From: Prescottella subtropica
GTDB taxonomy: Bacteria; Actinomycetota; Actinomycetes; Mycobacteriales; Mycobacteriaceae
DNA: 64,000 bases
Assembly (NCBI RefSeq): GCF_005434945.1
Contig: NZ_SKCH01000010.1
Location: 1 to 64,000 of the forward strand
Direction of reading: 5' to 3'
Below are positions 8,368 to 17,847 of the stretch, in pieces (position 1 is the stretch's first letter; each line of letters begins with the position of its first letter). The position numbers were made by a program, and so were the translations under genes. Below the pieces are notes generated by a model, which searched no databases, was not told the DNA's origin, and saw only the letters and a list, made by a program, of their open reading frames with translations.

Positions 8368-9162
8368 ATGGGGGGCACTCGTACTTCGATGATGAAGCCG
8401 GTCACCGGGGCGTTGACGCAGGCCGGCAACATCGTCCAGCTGTTCGTCGACGTCGTCCGGAACACGTTCAAGCGCCCGTTCCAGTTCAAGGAATTCATCG
8501 AGCAGGCGTGGTTCATCGCGAGCGTGACGATCCTGCCGACGGCGCTCGTCGCGATCCCGTTCGGCGCGGTCGTGTCGTTGCAGACCGGTTCGTTGATCAA
8601 GCAGTTGGGTGCCGAGGCGTTCACGGGTGCCGCCAGTGTGCTGGCGGTGATCCAACAGGGCAGTCCGATCGTGACGGCGTTGCTCATCGCGGGTGCCGCG
8701 GGTTCCGCGGTCACCGCCGATCTCGGGTCACGGACCATCCGTGAGGAGATCGACGCGATGGAGGTGCTCGGCATCAACCCGATCCAGCGTCTCGTCGTCC
8801 CGCGGGTGCTCGCGATGGTGCTGGTGGCGGTGCTCCTCAACGGTTTGGTGTCGGTCGTCGGTATCGCGGGCGGCTACTTCTTCAACGTGATCCTGCAGGG
8901 CGGTACGCCCGGTGCGTACCTGGCGTCGTTCTCGGCGCTCGCCCAGCTGCCGGACCTGTACATCGCGGAGGTCAAGGCCGCCGTCTTCGGTGTCATCGCC
9001 GGTGTCATCGCGTCCTACAAGGGACTCACCCCCAAGGGCGGCCCGAAGGGTGTCGGCGAGGCGGTGAACCAGGCCGTCGTCATCACGTTCCTGGTGCTGT
9101 TCTTCGCGAACCTGATCCTGACGATGGTCTACCTCCAGATCGTCCCGGCGAAGGGGGCATGA
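8368..9162 (+). CDS. yrbEA: YrbE-type MlaE permease, first subunit
   Basis: This 264-residue integral membrane protein is one of the two permease subunits of the Mce lipid importer. The MlaE signature is visible in VVSLQTGSLIKQLGAEAFTG, ADLGSRTIREEIDAMEVLGI and IASYKGLTPKGGPKGVGEAV. About five to six hydrophobic segments follow a soluble N-terminus. ATG 8368 follows AGGGG by seven bases and lies ten bases after mceG. The EIDAMEVLGI segment is the cytoplasmic coupling helix for MceG. Confidence 0.92.
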   Translation: MGGTRTSMMKPVTGALTQAGNIVQLFVDVVRNTFKRPFQFKEFIEQAWFIASVTILPTALVAIPFGAVVSLQTGSLIKQLGAEAFTGAASVLAVIQQGSPIVTALLIAGAAGSAVTADLGSRTIREEIDAMEVLGINPIQRLVVPRVLAMVLVAVLLNGLVSVVGIAGGYFFNVILQGGTPGAYLASFSALAQLPDLYIAEVKAAVFGVIAGVIASYKGLTPKGGPKGVGEAVNQAVVITFLVLFFANLILTMVYLQIVPAKGA

Positions 9163-9166
9163 GCCG

Positions 9167-10027
9167 ATGACGATCGCACGAGGTCGCGGTGACCTGGCAT
9201 TGATGCGGGCACGCCGCTGGGCGCGCAAACCGCTCGACGTGCTCGACAATGCCGGCGAGCAGATGTCGTTCTACTCGCGGGCCATCGCCTGGACGCCGCG
9301 TACGCTGCGCCGCTACCGCAAGGAGTTGCTGCGACTGCTCGCCGAGGTGACCTTCGGCAGTGGCGCGCTCGCGGTGATCGGCGGCACCATCGGCGTGATC
9401 GTGATGATGTCCGGTTTCACCGGCGTCGTCGTCGGCCTGCAGGGCTTCGCGGCCCTCGACCAGTTGGGCAGTTCGGTGCTGACCGGCTTCCTGTCCGCGT
9501 ACGTCAACACCCGTGAGATCGCGCCGATCGTGGCGGCGCTGGCCCTGTCCGCGACGGTGGGCTGTGGGTTCACCGCGCAACTCGGTGCCATGCGGATCTC
9601 GGAGGAGATCGATGCTCTCGAGGTGATGGCCGTGCCGAGTGTGCCGTTCCTCGTGACCACCCGCATGATCGCCGGTTTCATCGCGGTGATCCCGCTGTAC
9701 ATCGTGGGTCTGCTCGCCGCCTACCTGGCCTCACGTGTCGTGAGTACCGTGTTCAACGGGCAGTCGACCGGATCGTACGACCATTACTTCAACCTGTTCC
9801 TGCCGCCGGTGGACGTGCTGTGGTCCTTCGGCAAGGTGCTGGTGTTCGCGTTCGTCCTCATCCTCATCCACTGCTATTACGGGTTCCACGCCCGCGGCGG
9901 GCCGGCCGGTGTCGGTGTCGCCGTCGGTCACGCCGTGCGGACCGCCATCGTCACCATCGCCGTCCTGGACTTCTTCCTGAGCCTCGCCATCTGGGGCACG
10001 ACGACGACGGTGCGGGTGGCCGGATGA
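9167..10027 (+). CDS. yrbEB: YrbE-type MlaE permease, second subunit
   Basis: The partner permease has 286 residues and the same fold. It has a basic N-terminus, MSGFTGVVVGLQGFAALDQL, the coupling helix ISEEIDALEVMAVPSVPFLV, and a C-terminal YGFHARGGPAGVGVAVGHAV element. It starts four bases after the first permease and its TGA overlaps the mceA ATG, indicating coupled translation. Together the pair forms the membrane channel that receives lipid from the Mce shaft. Confidence 0.92.
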   Translation: MTIARGRGDLALMRARRWARKPLDVLDNAGEQMSFYSRAIAWTPRTLRRYRKELLRLLAEVTFGSGALAVIGGTIGVIVMMSGFTGVVVGLQGFAALDQLGSSVLTGFLSAYVNTREIAPIVAALALSATVGCGFTAQLGAMRISEEIDALEVMAVPSVPFLVTTRMIAGFIAVIPLYIVGLLAAYLASRVVSTVFNGQSTGSYDHYFNLFLPPVDVLWSFGKVLVFAFVLILIHCYYGFHARGGPAGVGVAVGHAVRTAIVTIAVLDFFLSLAIWGTTTTVRVAG

Positions 10028-11361
10028 TCGAGCACCCGTCGAAGCTGCGCCGCCGGATCCTGGGAATCGTGTTCTTCCTGGTCCTGGCACTGTTCCTGGG
10101 CGGCACCATCGCCAGCTACAACCAGGCGTTCACCTCGGTCGTCAAGGTGGATCTCGTGACCGACACCGTCGGTAACGCGCTGCCCCGCAACGCGGACGTC
10201 AAGGTACGCGGTCTGATCGTCGGTGAGGTGCGCTCGGCGGCCACCGCGGACGGCAAGGTCACGTCGGTCATGGCGATCCAACCGGACAAGGTGGATCTGA
10301 TCCCGTCGAACACGACGGCACGGTTGCTGCCGAAGACGTTGTTCGGTGAGCGGTACGTCGATCTCGTGATGCCGGCGAACCCGAGTCCCAACCCGATCGT
10401 GGCCGGCGGCACCATCTACCAGGACAAGAGCGGCAATGCGGTCGAGCTCGGCAAGATGCTCGACGGTCTGCTGCCGCTGTTGCAGGCGATCCCGCCGGAG
10501 AGTCTGGCGTCGACGCTGGGTGCGCTGTCGCAGGCCCTCGACGGGCGGGGCGAGCAGATTGGCGTCACCCTCGATCAGCTCGACACGATCTTCGCGGGCG
10601 TGAACACGCGGATGCCGGACCTGAAGGCGGGTCTGCAGAGCTTCGCGACGTTCACCCAGACCTATTCGGATGCGGCGCCGCAGTTGATCGACGCGCTCGA
10701 CGATCTGCGGACCACCAACGCCACGATCGTGCAGGAACGCACGTCGATCGACGCACTCATGGCGTCGGTGACCGCGACCGGGGCGAGCACAGCGGATCTG
10801 CTCACCACCAACCGGGATTCGCTCATCTCGATCGCCGCGGACTCGCGGGAGGCGCTCGGGATCCTGGCGCGGTTCTCGGGGACGTTCGGGTGCACGTTCG
10901 CGAACTTCGCCGACGTGATGAGGCGTTCCGGTGCGATCACCGGTGAGGGATCGGACATGCCCGGCGCCCGGGCGACGATCGAGTTGGTCAATCCGCGCGG
11001 GCGGTATCTGCCCAACCAGGACGAGCCGCGGTTGTTCGACACGCGTGGGCCGCGGTGCTACACGCCGCCGCCGCTGGGCACGGACATCGGTCAGTACCCG
11101 GGTGGAGCCATCCATGACGGTTCCTACCAGGTGCCGTCCCGTAATCCGGGTGACCAGACCATTTCGGATCTGCCGTCGCCGCAGTACTCGATGGTGCCGG
11201 CTGCGACGGCCCCGGTCTCGTACGTGGGTTCGCAGTTGGAGCAGGACACGCTCGCGGTCGTGTACGGCGAGGCCACGGGAATCGCTCCGCAGGATGTGCC
11301 GTCGTGGGCGGCGAAGATCGGTGCGCCCGCGCTCCGTGGAAACGAGGTGAGCATCAAGTGA
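10024..11361 (+). CDS. mceA: Mce family protein A
   Basis: Mce proteins assemble into a periplasmic shaft that carries lipids such as sterols or fatty acids. This 445-residue subunit has an N-terminal membrane anchor (ILGIVFFLVLALFLGGTIA), an MCE/MlaD domain (about 35-120, with NADVKVRGLIVGEVRS and RLLPKTLFGERYVDLV), and a long helical region of Leu/Asp/Gln heptads. A Pro/Tyr-rich C-terminus ends it. ATG 10024 overlaps the yrbEB stop by four bases. Which lipid is carried cannot be told from the sequence. Confidence 0.93.
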   Translation: MIEHPSKLRRRILGIVFFLVLALFLGGTIASYNQAFTSVVKVDLVTDTVGNALPRNADVKVRGLIVGEVRSAATADGKVTSVMAIQPDKVDLIPSNTTARLLPKTLFGERYVDLVMPANPSPNPIVAGGTIYQDKSGNAVELGKMLDGLLPLLQAIPPESLASTLGALSQALDGRGEQIGVTLDQLDTIFAGVNTRMPDLKAGLQSFATFTQTYSDAAPQLIDALDDLRTTNATIVQERTSIDALMASVTATGASTADLLTTNRDSLISIAADSREALGILARFSGTFGCTFANFADVMRRSGAITGEGSDMPGARATIELVNPRGRYLPNQDEPRLFDTRGPRCYTPPPLGTDIGQYPGGAIHDGSYQVPSRNPGDQTISDLPSPQYSMVPAATAPVSYVGSQLEQDTLAVVYGEATGIAPQDVPSWAAKIGAPALRGNEVSIK

Positions 11362-12434
11362 GGCGACAGCTGCGAGGGGTGGCTGCCCCGCTGATCAAGT
11401 TGCTGATCTTCGCGGTCGTCACGATCCTGGCGACGGGGTTCCTGGCGCTCACGATCGCGAACACGACCTCGACCGGTGGCACGAAGTTCAGTGCCCGGTT
11501 CACCGATGTGACATCGCTCAACAACGGCGACGAGGTGCGTATCGCGGGTGTGCGGGTCGGTCAGGTGACGAACATCGAGATCGTCGACGACCGGGAGGCT
11601 CAGGTCGAGTTCGCGGTGACGGATCGGGACTGGCTGCCGGCCAGTACGACGGCGACGATCCGGTTCCGCAATCTCGTCGGGCAGCGGTACATCGCGCTCG
11701 AGCAGGGCACCGGGCAGCAGGGCTACAAGATGTCGGCGGGGGAGACGATCCCGCTCGATCGTACGAAGCCGGCGGTCAACCTGACGACGTTGTTCAACGG
11801 GTTCCGGCCGCTGTTCCAGACGTTGAGTGCGGACGATGTCAACAAGCTGTCGTATCAGATCGTCCAGGTGTTCCAGGGGGAGGGCGGAACCATCGAGGAG
11901 CTCGTGGCGAACACGGCGTCGCTGACGAACACGATCGCGGACAAGGACAAGGTGATCGGTGAACTCGTCACCAATCTGAACAAGGTCCTCGACACCGTCA
12001 ACGCCCGGGACGAGCAGGTCGACCAGTTGATCGTCAACACGGAAAGACTGGTGAGTGGACTCGACGCCGATCGGGGGGTCATCGGGCAGTCGGTGCAGTC
12101 GCTGTCGGAGTTGACCAGCGCGACCGCCGATCTGCTGGTGCCGACACGGCCGTCGATCCAGGGGTCGATCGCCGGGTTGAACACGCTCGCCGGTCACATC
12201 AACGATCGGTCCGACGACGTGAACCAGGTGCTCGCGAATCTGCCGGTGAAGATGGCGAAGCTGGGGCGGGCCGGTAGTTACGGTTCGTGGTTCCAGTTCT
12301 ATCTGTGTGGCATCGACGTCGTCGCCGGGCCGGGTAGTGCCCCGCAGCTGAATCTGCCGTCGAATCTGCCGACGGTGAATCAGCCGATCTACACGAACAC
12401 GGCTACCCGGTGCTACGCGGACGGTGTGCGATGA
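11358..12434 (+). CDS. mceB: Mce family protein B
   Basis: This 358-residue subunit starts at GTG 11358, overlapping the mceA stop. It has an uncleaved N-terminal helix (LIKLLIFAVVTILATGFLA), an MCE domain with NNGDEVRIAGVRVGQVTNIE and FRNLVGQRYIALEQG, then a coiled helical domain (about 155-290). The C-terminal segment has Cys-containing FQFYLCGIDVV, typical of MceB. It is one of the six paralogues forming the hexameric shaft. Confidence 0.93.
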   Translation: MRRQLRGVAAPLIKLLIFAVVTILATGFLALTIANTTSTGGTKFSARFTDVTSLNNGDEVRIAGVRVGQVTNIEIVDDREAQVEFAVTDRDWLPASTTATIRFRNLVGQRYIALEQGTGQQGYKMSAGETIPLDRTKPAVNLTTLFNGFRPLFQTLSADDVNKLSYQIVQVFQGEGGTIEELVANTASLTNTIADKDKVIGELVTNLNKVLDTVNARDEQVDQLIVNTERLVSGLDADRGVIGQSVQSLSELTSATADLLVPTRPSIQGSIAGLNTLAGHINDRSDDVNQVLANLPVKMAKLGRAGSYGSWFQFYLCGIDVVAGPGSAPQLNLPSNLPTVNQPIYTNTATRCYADGVR

Positions 12435-13426
12435 CGAACAAGCGCAGCCCGGCCGCCACCGGTGCCCTCGGCATCGTCGTGGTTCTGCTGGCGACCATGT
12501 CGGCGTTCTTCCTCGACAGCCTGCCGATCGTCGGGGCCGCCAACCGGTACACCGCCGAGTTCTCGGAGGCGGCCGGTCTCAAGTCCGGCAACGAGGTGCG
12601 TGTCGCGGGCGTGAAGGTCGGCAAGGTGACCGGTGTGGGCCTCGACGGCGATCGGGTTCTGGTGACGTTCCAGACGAAGGATGCGTGGGTCGGGGACCAG
12701 ACGACGGCGTCGATCCAGATCAAGACGATCCTCGGGCAGAAGTATCTGTCCCTCGATCCGCGGGGTACCGAGGTGCTCGCCCCGGGGGTGCGGATTCCGT
12801 TGGAGCGGACCACGTCGCCGTACGACGTCATCGACGCGTTCAGTGATGCCGCGACCACGCTCGAGGAGATCGATACCACCCAGTTGGCGTCGAGCTTCGA
12901 GGTGCTGTCCCAGGCGTTCGAGGGCACACCGGACGAGATCCGGGCGTCGCTCGACGGTGTCGCGCGGCTGTCGGAGACGGTGGCGAAACGGGACCAGGAG
13001 TTGAAGCATCTGTTCGGGGCGACCAAGCAGACGTCGCAGATTCTCGCGGACCGCAGCGAGCAGTTCGAGAAGATCCTCGCGAACGGTGGCACGCTGCTGG
13101 CGGAACTCAATACCCGGCAGGAGGCGATCGCGCAGCTGCTCACCAGCACCCAGACGTTGTCACGGGAATTGGCGGGCCTGGTGGCGGACAACGAAGCGCA
13201 GATCACGCCGGCGTTGACGCAGCTGCAGGGTGTCATCGACATCCTCAACGAGAACCAGCAGAACCTGGACAAGGCGCTCGAGTACGCGGCGCCGTTCTAC
13301 CGGATCTACGCGAACGTTCTCGGCAACGGCCGCTGGTTCGACACGGTCGTGACGAACCTGCTTCCGCCCGGGCTGCCGGACGTTCCGGGTGAGCGTGAGC
13401 CCTTCCGCACCCTGGGGGGTAACTGA
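12431..13426 (+). CDS. mceC: Mce family protein C
   Basis: This 331-residue subunit starts at ATG 12431 (ATGA overlap with mceB). An N-terminal hydrophobic helix (GALGIVVVLLATMSAFFLDS) precedes the MCE domain (SGNEVRVAGVKVGKVTGVGL, IKTILGQKYLSLDPRG) and a helical domain. It is the shortest of the six and lacks the extended C-terminal tail seen in MceD. The C-terminus (NLLPPGLPDVPGEREPF) is typical of MceC proteins. Confidence 0.92.
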   Translation: MTNKRSPAATGALGIVVVLLATMSAFFLDSLPIVGAANRYTAEFSEAAGLKSGNEVRVAGVKVGKVTGVGLDGDRVLVTFQTKDAWVGDQTTASIQIKTILGQKYLSLDPRGTEVLAPGVRIPLERTTSPYDVIDAFSDAATTLEEIDTTQLASSFEVLSQAFEGTPDEIRASLDGVARLSETVAKRDQELKHLFGATKQTSQILADRSEQFEKILANGGTLLAELNTRQEAIAQLLTSTQTLSRELAGLVADNEAQITPALTQLQGVIDILNENQQNLDKALEYAAPFYRIYANVLGNGRWFDTVVTNLLPPGLPDVPGEREPFRTLGGN

Positions 13427-14655
13427 TGAGTGATACACGAGGCGGCGGTCGTCGCCGGTGGATTCCGGTGGCCCTGATCGCGGTGGTGGCCGTGGTTGCG
13501 GCGGGTGCGGGGTGGTGGCTGTTCCAGAACGCCGGCACCACGAAGATCACCGCGTACTTCGACAAGTCGGTCGGCATCTATTCGGGGTCCGACGTGCGGG
13601 TTCTGGGTGTGAAGGTCGGTCGGGTCGACTCGGTCGAGCCGCAGGGCGAGCAGGTGCAGGTGACGATGACGGTGGAGCGGGGTGTCGACATTCCTGCCGA
13701 CGCGAAGGCCGCGCAGGTCACGCCGTCGGTGGTGTCGGATCGCTACATCCAGCTCACTCCCGCGTACACCGGGGGCGAGAAGATGGCGTCGGATGCGGAG
13801 ATCCCGCGGGAGCGCACCGCGACCCCGGTCGAGGTGGACCAGTTGTACGCGAGTGTCACCGAACTGTCGCAGGCGTTGGGGCCGGACGGCGCCAACAAGG
13901 ACGGTGCCCTGTCGAATCTCGTCGACAGTGCGGCCGCGAACCTCGACGGCAACGGTGACGCGCTCGGGAACACGTTCTCGAAGCTCTCGGATGCCGCCCG
14001 GACCCTGTCGGATTCGCGGACGGACATCTTCGACACGATCAAGAACCTGCAGGTGTTCGTGAGTGCGTTGGCGGCCAACGACACGCAGGTGCGTCAGTTC
14101 AACACGCAGCTCGCGGATCTGAGCGGTTTCCTGGCGGGGGAGAAGGACAATCTGGGGCTCGCGCTGAACCAGTTGTCGCTCGCGCTCGGGGACGTGGCCC
14201 GGTTCGTGGAGAACAATCGGGAACTGCTCGGACGCAACATCGACGGATTGACGACGGTCACGCAGACCGTCGCGAACCGGCGGGACGAACTCGCGGAGTC
14301 GCTGGTGACGATCCCGTTGGCGCTGAGCAACCTGGTGAACGCGCACGATGCGGAGTCCGGCACGCTGCAGATGCGTGTCGACCTGCCCGATCTGCAGGAT
14401 CCGCTCGGGCTCGGCTGCAAGCTCATCGACGTCGCGAAGCTGATGCCGGGTGATCCGCGGTTCGAGGCGCTGGGCCGGCAGATGCGGCCGGTGATCGACA
14501 ACTGCAAGATGATCACCGATCAGATGACGGCCGGGGTGAAGAATCCGTCGCTGAATCTGCCGTTGGGCATTCTCAGTGGCGACAATCTGCAGCGGGGCAC
14601 GGTTCCGGGCACGGTTCCGGGCACGCCGTCGCCGCGGTTGGGGGGGACGCCGTGA
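13426..14655 (+). CDS. mceD: Mce family protein D
   Basis: This 409-residue subunit overlaps mceC by one base. The N-terminal anchor (WIPVALIAVVAVVAAGAGWW) leads into the MCE domain (YSGSDVRVLGVKVGRVDSVE, VVSDRYIQLTPAYTGG). A long helical domain follows, then a Pro/Gly/Thr-rich tail with a repeated PGTVPGT element. MceD family members commonly carry such disordered C-termini. It is part of the same coupled operon. Confidence 0.92.
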   Translation: MSDTRGGGRRRWIPVALIAVVAVVAAGAGWWLFQNAGTTKITAYFDKSVGIYSGSDVRVLGVKVGRVDSVEPQGEQVQVTMTVERGVDIPADAKAAQVTPSVVSDRYIQLTPAYTGGEKMASDAEIPRERTATPVEVDQLYASVTELSQALGPDGANKDGALSNLVDSAAANLDGNGDALGNTFSKLSDAARTLSDSRTDIFDTIKNLQVFVSALAANDTQVRQFNTQLADLSGFLAGEKDNLGLALNQLSLALGDVARFVENNRELLGRNIDGLTTVTQTVANRRDELAESLVTIPLALSNLVNAHDAESGTLQMRVDLPDLQDPLGLGCKLIDVAKLMPGDPRFEALGRQMRPVIDNCKMITDQMTAGVKNPSLNLPLGILSGDNLQRGTVPGTVPGTPSPRLGGTP

Positions 14656-15908
14656 GGACGGTGAAGGTGCGGTCCGCGGCGGTCGCTGCGGGGGTGTGCG
14701 CGGTGGCGTTGACGGCGAGCGCGTGCGGGTCGGGCGGGATCTACTCGATTCCTCTGCCCGGTGGTGCCGATGTCGGCAGCGATCCGATGCGGGTGTCGAT
14801 CCAGTTCGACGACGTCCTGGATCTGGTGCCGCAGTCGACCGTGAAGGTCGACGGTGTCCCGGTCGGTCGTGTCGAGAGCATCGTGATGGCGCCGGACGGT
14901 TGGACCGCGCAGGTGGACACGCTGGTGAACAGTTCGGTGGAGTTGCCGGCGAACGCGGTCGCGGAGGTGCAGCAGTCCAATCTGCTGGGTGAGAAGTTTG
15001 TCGCGATCTCGGCGCCGACGCAGAAGCCGTCGTCGGAGCGGTTGGTGAGCGGCGCGACGATTCCGGTGGACCGCACCCGGCACGCGACGGACATCGAGCA
15101 GGTGCTCGGCGCGATGTCGCTGCTGCTCAACGGCGGCGGTGTCGCGCAGTTGCAGCCGATCGTCTCGGAACTGGAGAAGGCGCTCGACGGCCGCGAGACC
15201 AAGGTGCGGAGTCTGCTCGAACAGGCGAACACGCTCATCGCGGGTCTCGAGGAGCAGAGGGATTCGATCACGCGGGCGCTCGACGGTCTCGACACGCTCA
15301 GCGCGAGGGTCTCCGACCAGACGGGCAAACTCGAGAAGATCCTCGACGAACTACCGCGGGGTGTGGAGATCCTGTCCGAGCAGCGACCGCAGCTCGTGCA
15401 GATGCTCACGCAGGTGGATCGGCTGGGTCAGGTGGGTGCCGATGTCATCAACCGGTCGAAGGACGATCTGATCGCGGATCTGCGGGCGCTGCGGCCCACG
15501 CTGCAGCAGTTGGGGGAGGCCGCGCCGGACCTGATCACGTCGTTGCCGATCGTGCCGACGTTCCCGTTCCCGGATTCGATCATCCCGTCGATCCACGGCG
15601 GGCAGACCAACGTGTTCCTGTCGATCGATCTGCAGATCGGGGACACGCTGTCGAATCTGGGTGTCGGCAAGCCGGATCCGGTGTATCTGCCCCCGAAGTT
15701 CGGTCCGCCGGTGCCGGTGGATCCGAGCAACCCGTACTACAACGGCAACGGGCCGAGGCCGGGGTGGCCGACGGTGTCGCTGCTGCCGCTGCCTCCGATC
15801 GTTCCGAATCCGGTTCCGGAGCCGGGCACGGCGGCGGTGTCCGCGAAGGCGAAGGCGCAGCCCAATCCGTTCGATGCGTTCCTGAACCAGCTGGGGGTGG
15901 GTGAGTAG
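14652..15908 (+). CDS. mceE: Mce family lipoprotein E (LprN type)
   Basis: MceE is the lipoprotein subunit of Mce systems. The 418-residue precursor has a signal peptide ending in the lipobox LTASAC, giving Cys25 as the lipidated residue. The MCE domain (QSTVKVDGVPVGRVESIVM, EVQQSNLLGEKFVAI) is followed by helices and a Pro-rich C-terminus. The GTG start at 14652 overlaps the mceD stop by four bases. Confidence 0.93.
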   Translation: MRTVKVRSAAVAAGVCAVALTASACGSGGIYSIPLPGGADVGSDPMRVSIQFDDVLDLVPQSTVKVDGVPVGRVESIVMAPDGWTAQVDTLVNSSVELPANAVAEVQQSNLLGEKFVAISAPTQKPSSERLVSGATIPVDRTRHATDIEQVLGAMSLLLNGGGVAQLQPIVSELEKALDGRETKVRSLLEQANTLIAGLEEQRDSITRALDGLDTLSARVSDQTGKLEKILDELPRGVEILSEQRPQLVQMLTQVDRLGQVGADVINRSKDDLIADLRALRPTLQQLGEAAPDLITSLPIVPTFPFPDSIIPSIHGGQTNVFLSIDLQIGDTLSNLGVGKPDPVYLPPKFGPPVPVDPSNPYYNGNGPRPGWPTVSLLPLPPIVPNPVPEPGTAAVSAKAKAQPNPFDAFLNQLGVGE

Positions 15909-17158
15909 TGGTCTCGCGTCTGGCCAGGTGGCAGTTGGTGGCGTTCATCGTCGTCGCGGTGCTGGGAATCGGTTACGTCGGCGCCAAGTACGTGCGGCTC
16001 GATTCGCTGCTCGGGTTCGGGGAGTACCGGGTGGATGTCGAACTCGCGCATTCGGGTGGCATCTTCACGAACGCCGAGGTGACGTATCGCGGTGTTCCGG
16101 TCGGCCGGGTCGGCGACCTGGCACTCACCGAGAACGGGGTGTCGGTTGCGTTGATGATCGACAACGGTGCCCCGCCGATTCCTGCATCGGCGCGGGCCGT
16201 GGTGGCGAACCGGTCGGCGATCGGTGAGCAGTACGTCGATCTGCAACCGGACACCGATCAGGGTCCGTTCCTGGCCGAGGGTTCGGTGATCGCCGAACCC
16301 GACACCGCGACCCCGGTCCCGGTGGAGGACCTGATCGGCAGCGTCGACAAGCTGGCCCGCTCGGTCCCGGTGGATTCGTTGCACACCGCGGTCGTCGAAC
16401 TGGGCAAGGCGTTCACCGGCAAGGGGGAGGATCTGCAGGTTCTGGTGGATTCGCTGGGCCGGTTCACGGAGACGGCGACGGAGGCGCTGCCGCAGACCCT
16501 CACGTTCATCTCCGACGGCCGTACCGCACTCGACACCCAGGCGAACCAGTCGGGTGCGATCCGGGAGTTCAGTGACGGGTTGCTGCAGGTGGCCGCGCAG
16601 TTGAAGTCGAGCGATCCGGATGTGCGCCGGCTGATCGGCACCGGCAAGGAGGCCACCGACACGGTCGGCAAGCTGGTCGCCGACAGTGGGAGCGCGCTCA
16701 CCACGGATCTGACGAACCTGGCGACGACGCTGCGGACGGTCGGCCCGCGGTCGATCGCGTTGCAGCCGTTCCTGCAGTTCCTGCCGGCGCTGTCGGCGGG
16801 TGCGTCGGCTGTGGCTCCGGGTGACGGCACGATCCACTTCGGTCTGGTGCTCGAGACGAACAATCCGTCGCCGTGCACCCGGGGTTACGAGAGCACGTAC
16901 GAGATCCTGGCGCAGATGAAGGCGCAGAACCCGGACTTCGACGACACGGTCGACGATTTCCCGTTCAACACGAACGTGCGGTGTGCGACCGAGCCGGGTA
17001 ATCCGACGGGTGTGCGCAGTGCGGAGCGGATCGTCTACGCCGACCCGCAGGTGCCTCAGCCGTGGGACAGCACCCCGAAGGTCGATCCCGACAAACTGAA
17101 CCTCAATCCGATCGCCGGCCAGCTCGCGACCCTCATGGGTGTCACGCCGGTCCGGTAG
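15908..17158 (+). CDS. mceF: Mce family protein F
   Basis: This 416-residue subunit is the last of the shaft. An N-terminal helix (WQLVAFIVVAVLGIGYVGA) precedes the MCE domain (FTNAEVTYRGVPVGRVGDLA, VVANRSAIGEQYVDLQPD) and a helical domain. Cysteines occur in the C-terminal third (NPSPCTRGYES, VRCATEPG), as in other MceF proteins. Its GTG overlaps the mceE stop by one base. Confidence 0.93.
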   Translation: MVSRLARWQLVAFIVVAVLGIGYVGAKYVRLDSLLGFGEYRVDVELAHSGGIFTNAEVTYRGVPVGRVGDLALTENGVSVALMIDNGAPPIPASARAVVANRSAIGEQYVDLQPDTDQGPFLAEGSVIAEPDTATPVPVEDLIGSVDKLARSVPVDSLHTAVVELGKAFTGKGEDLQVLVDSLGRFTETATEALPQTLTFISDGRTALDTQANQSGAIREFSDGLLQVAAQLKSSDPDVRRLIGTGKEATDTVGKLVADSGSALTTDLTNLATTLRTVGPRSIALQPFLQFLPALSAGASAVAPGDGTIHFGLVLETNNPSPCTRGYESTYEILAQMKAQNPDFDDTVDDFPFNTNVRCATEPGNPTGVRSAERIVYADPQVPQPWDSTPKVDPDKLNLNPIAGQLATLMGVTPVR

Positions 17159-17176
17159 CGTTTCGGTATCACCTCG

Positions 17177-17190
17177 TTACCTGAGAGTAA
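17177..17190 (+). promoter_or_regulatory. TTAC-N6-GTAA site before the mas genes
   Basis: TTAC (17177-17180) and GTAA (17187-17190) have the same six-base spacing as in the operator at 7201-7214, and the right half AGTAAGG is identical. The site overlaps the ribosome binding region of the next gene. It may be a second binding site of the operon's regulator. Confidence 0.35.
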
Positions 17191-17199
17191 GGTTGCCGT

Positions 17200-17817
17200 G
17201 TGACGGACACCACGACCAAGAACGACAAGGCCCTCGTCGCGGCGACTGCCGTGGCAGCCGTGCTGCTGCTGTCCGCGTTGGTGGCGGCGGTGGTGTTCGG
17301 CGCAGGTTGGGGACGGGCCGCGATCGTGGACAAGCCCCGTGCGGACGCCCGCGAGTCGGCGCTGTCGGATGCCCGGCAGGCGGCGATCAACCTGAACTCG
17401 TTCGATGCGGAGAACCTGGACGGGTCGTTCGCGAACATCGAGTCGTCGATCACCGGTGATCTCACCGGGGATCTGGCGTCGACCCGGGACCAGTTGACGG
17501 AGCAGACGCGGCAGACCGGTGCCCGTAGTTCCGCGGAGGTGATCGGCGCGACGCTGACATCGCTCGACACCGATGCCGGCACCGCCGATGCGCTCGTCGT
17601 TCTCGCCACCACCACGGCGTGGCCGAACGATTCCTCGCGCAAGGTGCGGGTGACGATGCGGTTGACGATGGTCGAGGGCGACGACGGCGTCTGGCGGGCG
17701 GCGAAGTCGGTGAACCTCGGCAATGCGGCGGTGCTCGACGAGACCCCGGCGCCCGCACCGGCCGCGCATCCGGACGCGGAGGCGGCGTCGCCGTCGTCCG
17801 ACGCCGACGGCCAGTAG
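17200..17817 (+). CDS. Mce-associated membrane protein (Mas), first
   Basis: This 205-residue protein has one N-terminal transmembrane helix (VAATAVAAVLLLSALVAAVV) and an exported domain resembling NTF2-like folds. It ends in a disordered Ala/Pro/Ser tail. Genes of this kind follow mce operons in actinobacteria, and some stabilise the transporter. It starts at GTG 17200, 41 bases after mceF. Confidence 0.85.
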   Translation: MTDTTTKNDKALVAATAVAAVLLLSALVAAVVFGAGWGRAAIVDKPRADARESALSDARQAAINLNSFDAENLDGSFANIESSITGDLTGDLASTRDQLTEQTRQTGARSSAEVIGATLTSLDTDAGTADALVVLATTTAWPNDSSRKVRVTMRLTMVEGDDGVWRAAKSVNLGNAAVLDETPAPAPAAHPDAEAASPSSDADGQ

Positions 17818-17847
17818 CGTCGGACAGCTTTCGAAGGAGTATGTGCA

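Noticed and set aside
9820-10023. N-terminal extension of MceA into yrbEB
   Set aside because: The extension is Arg/Pro-rich, lies fully inside yrbEB, and the ATG at 10024 gives the proper membrane anchor and operon overlap.
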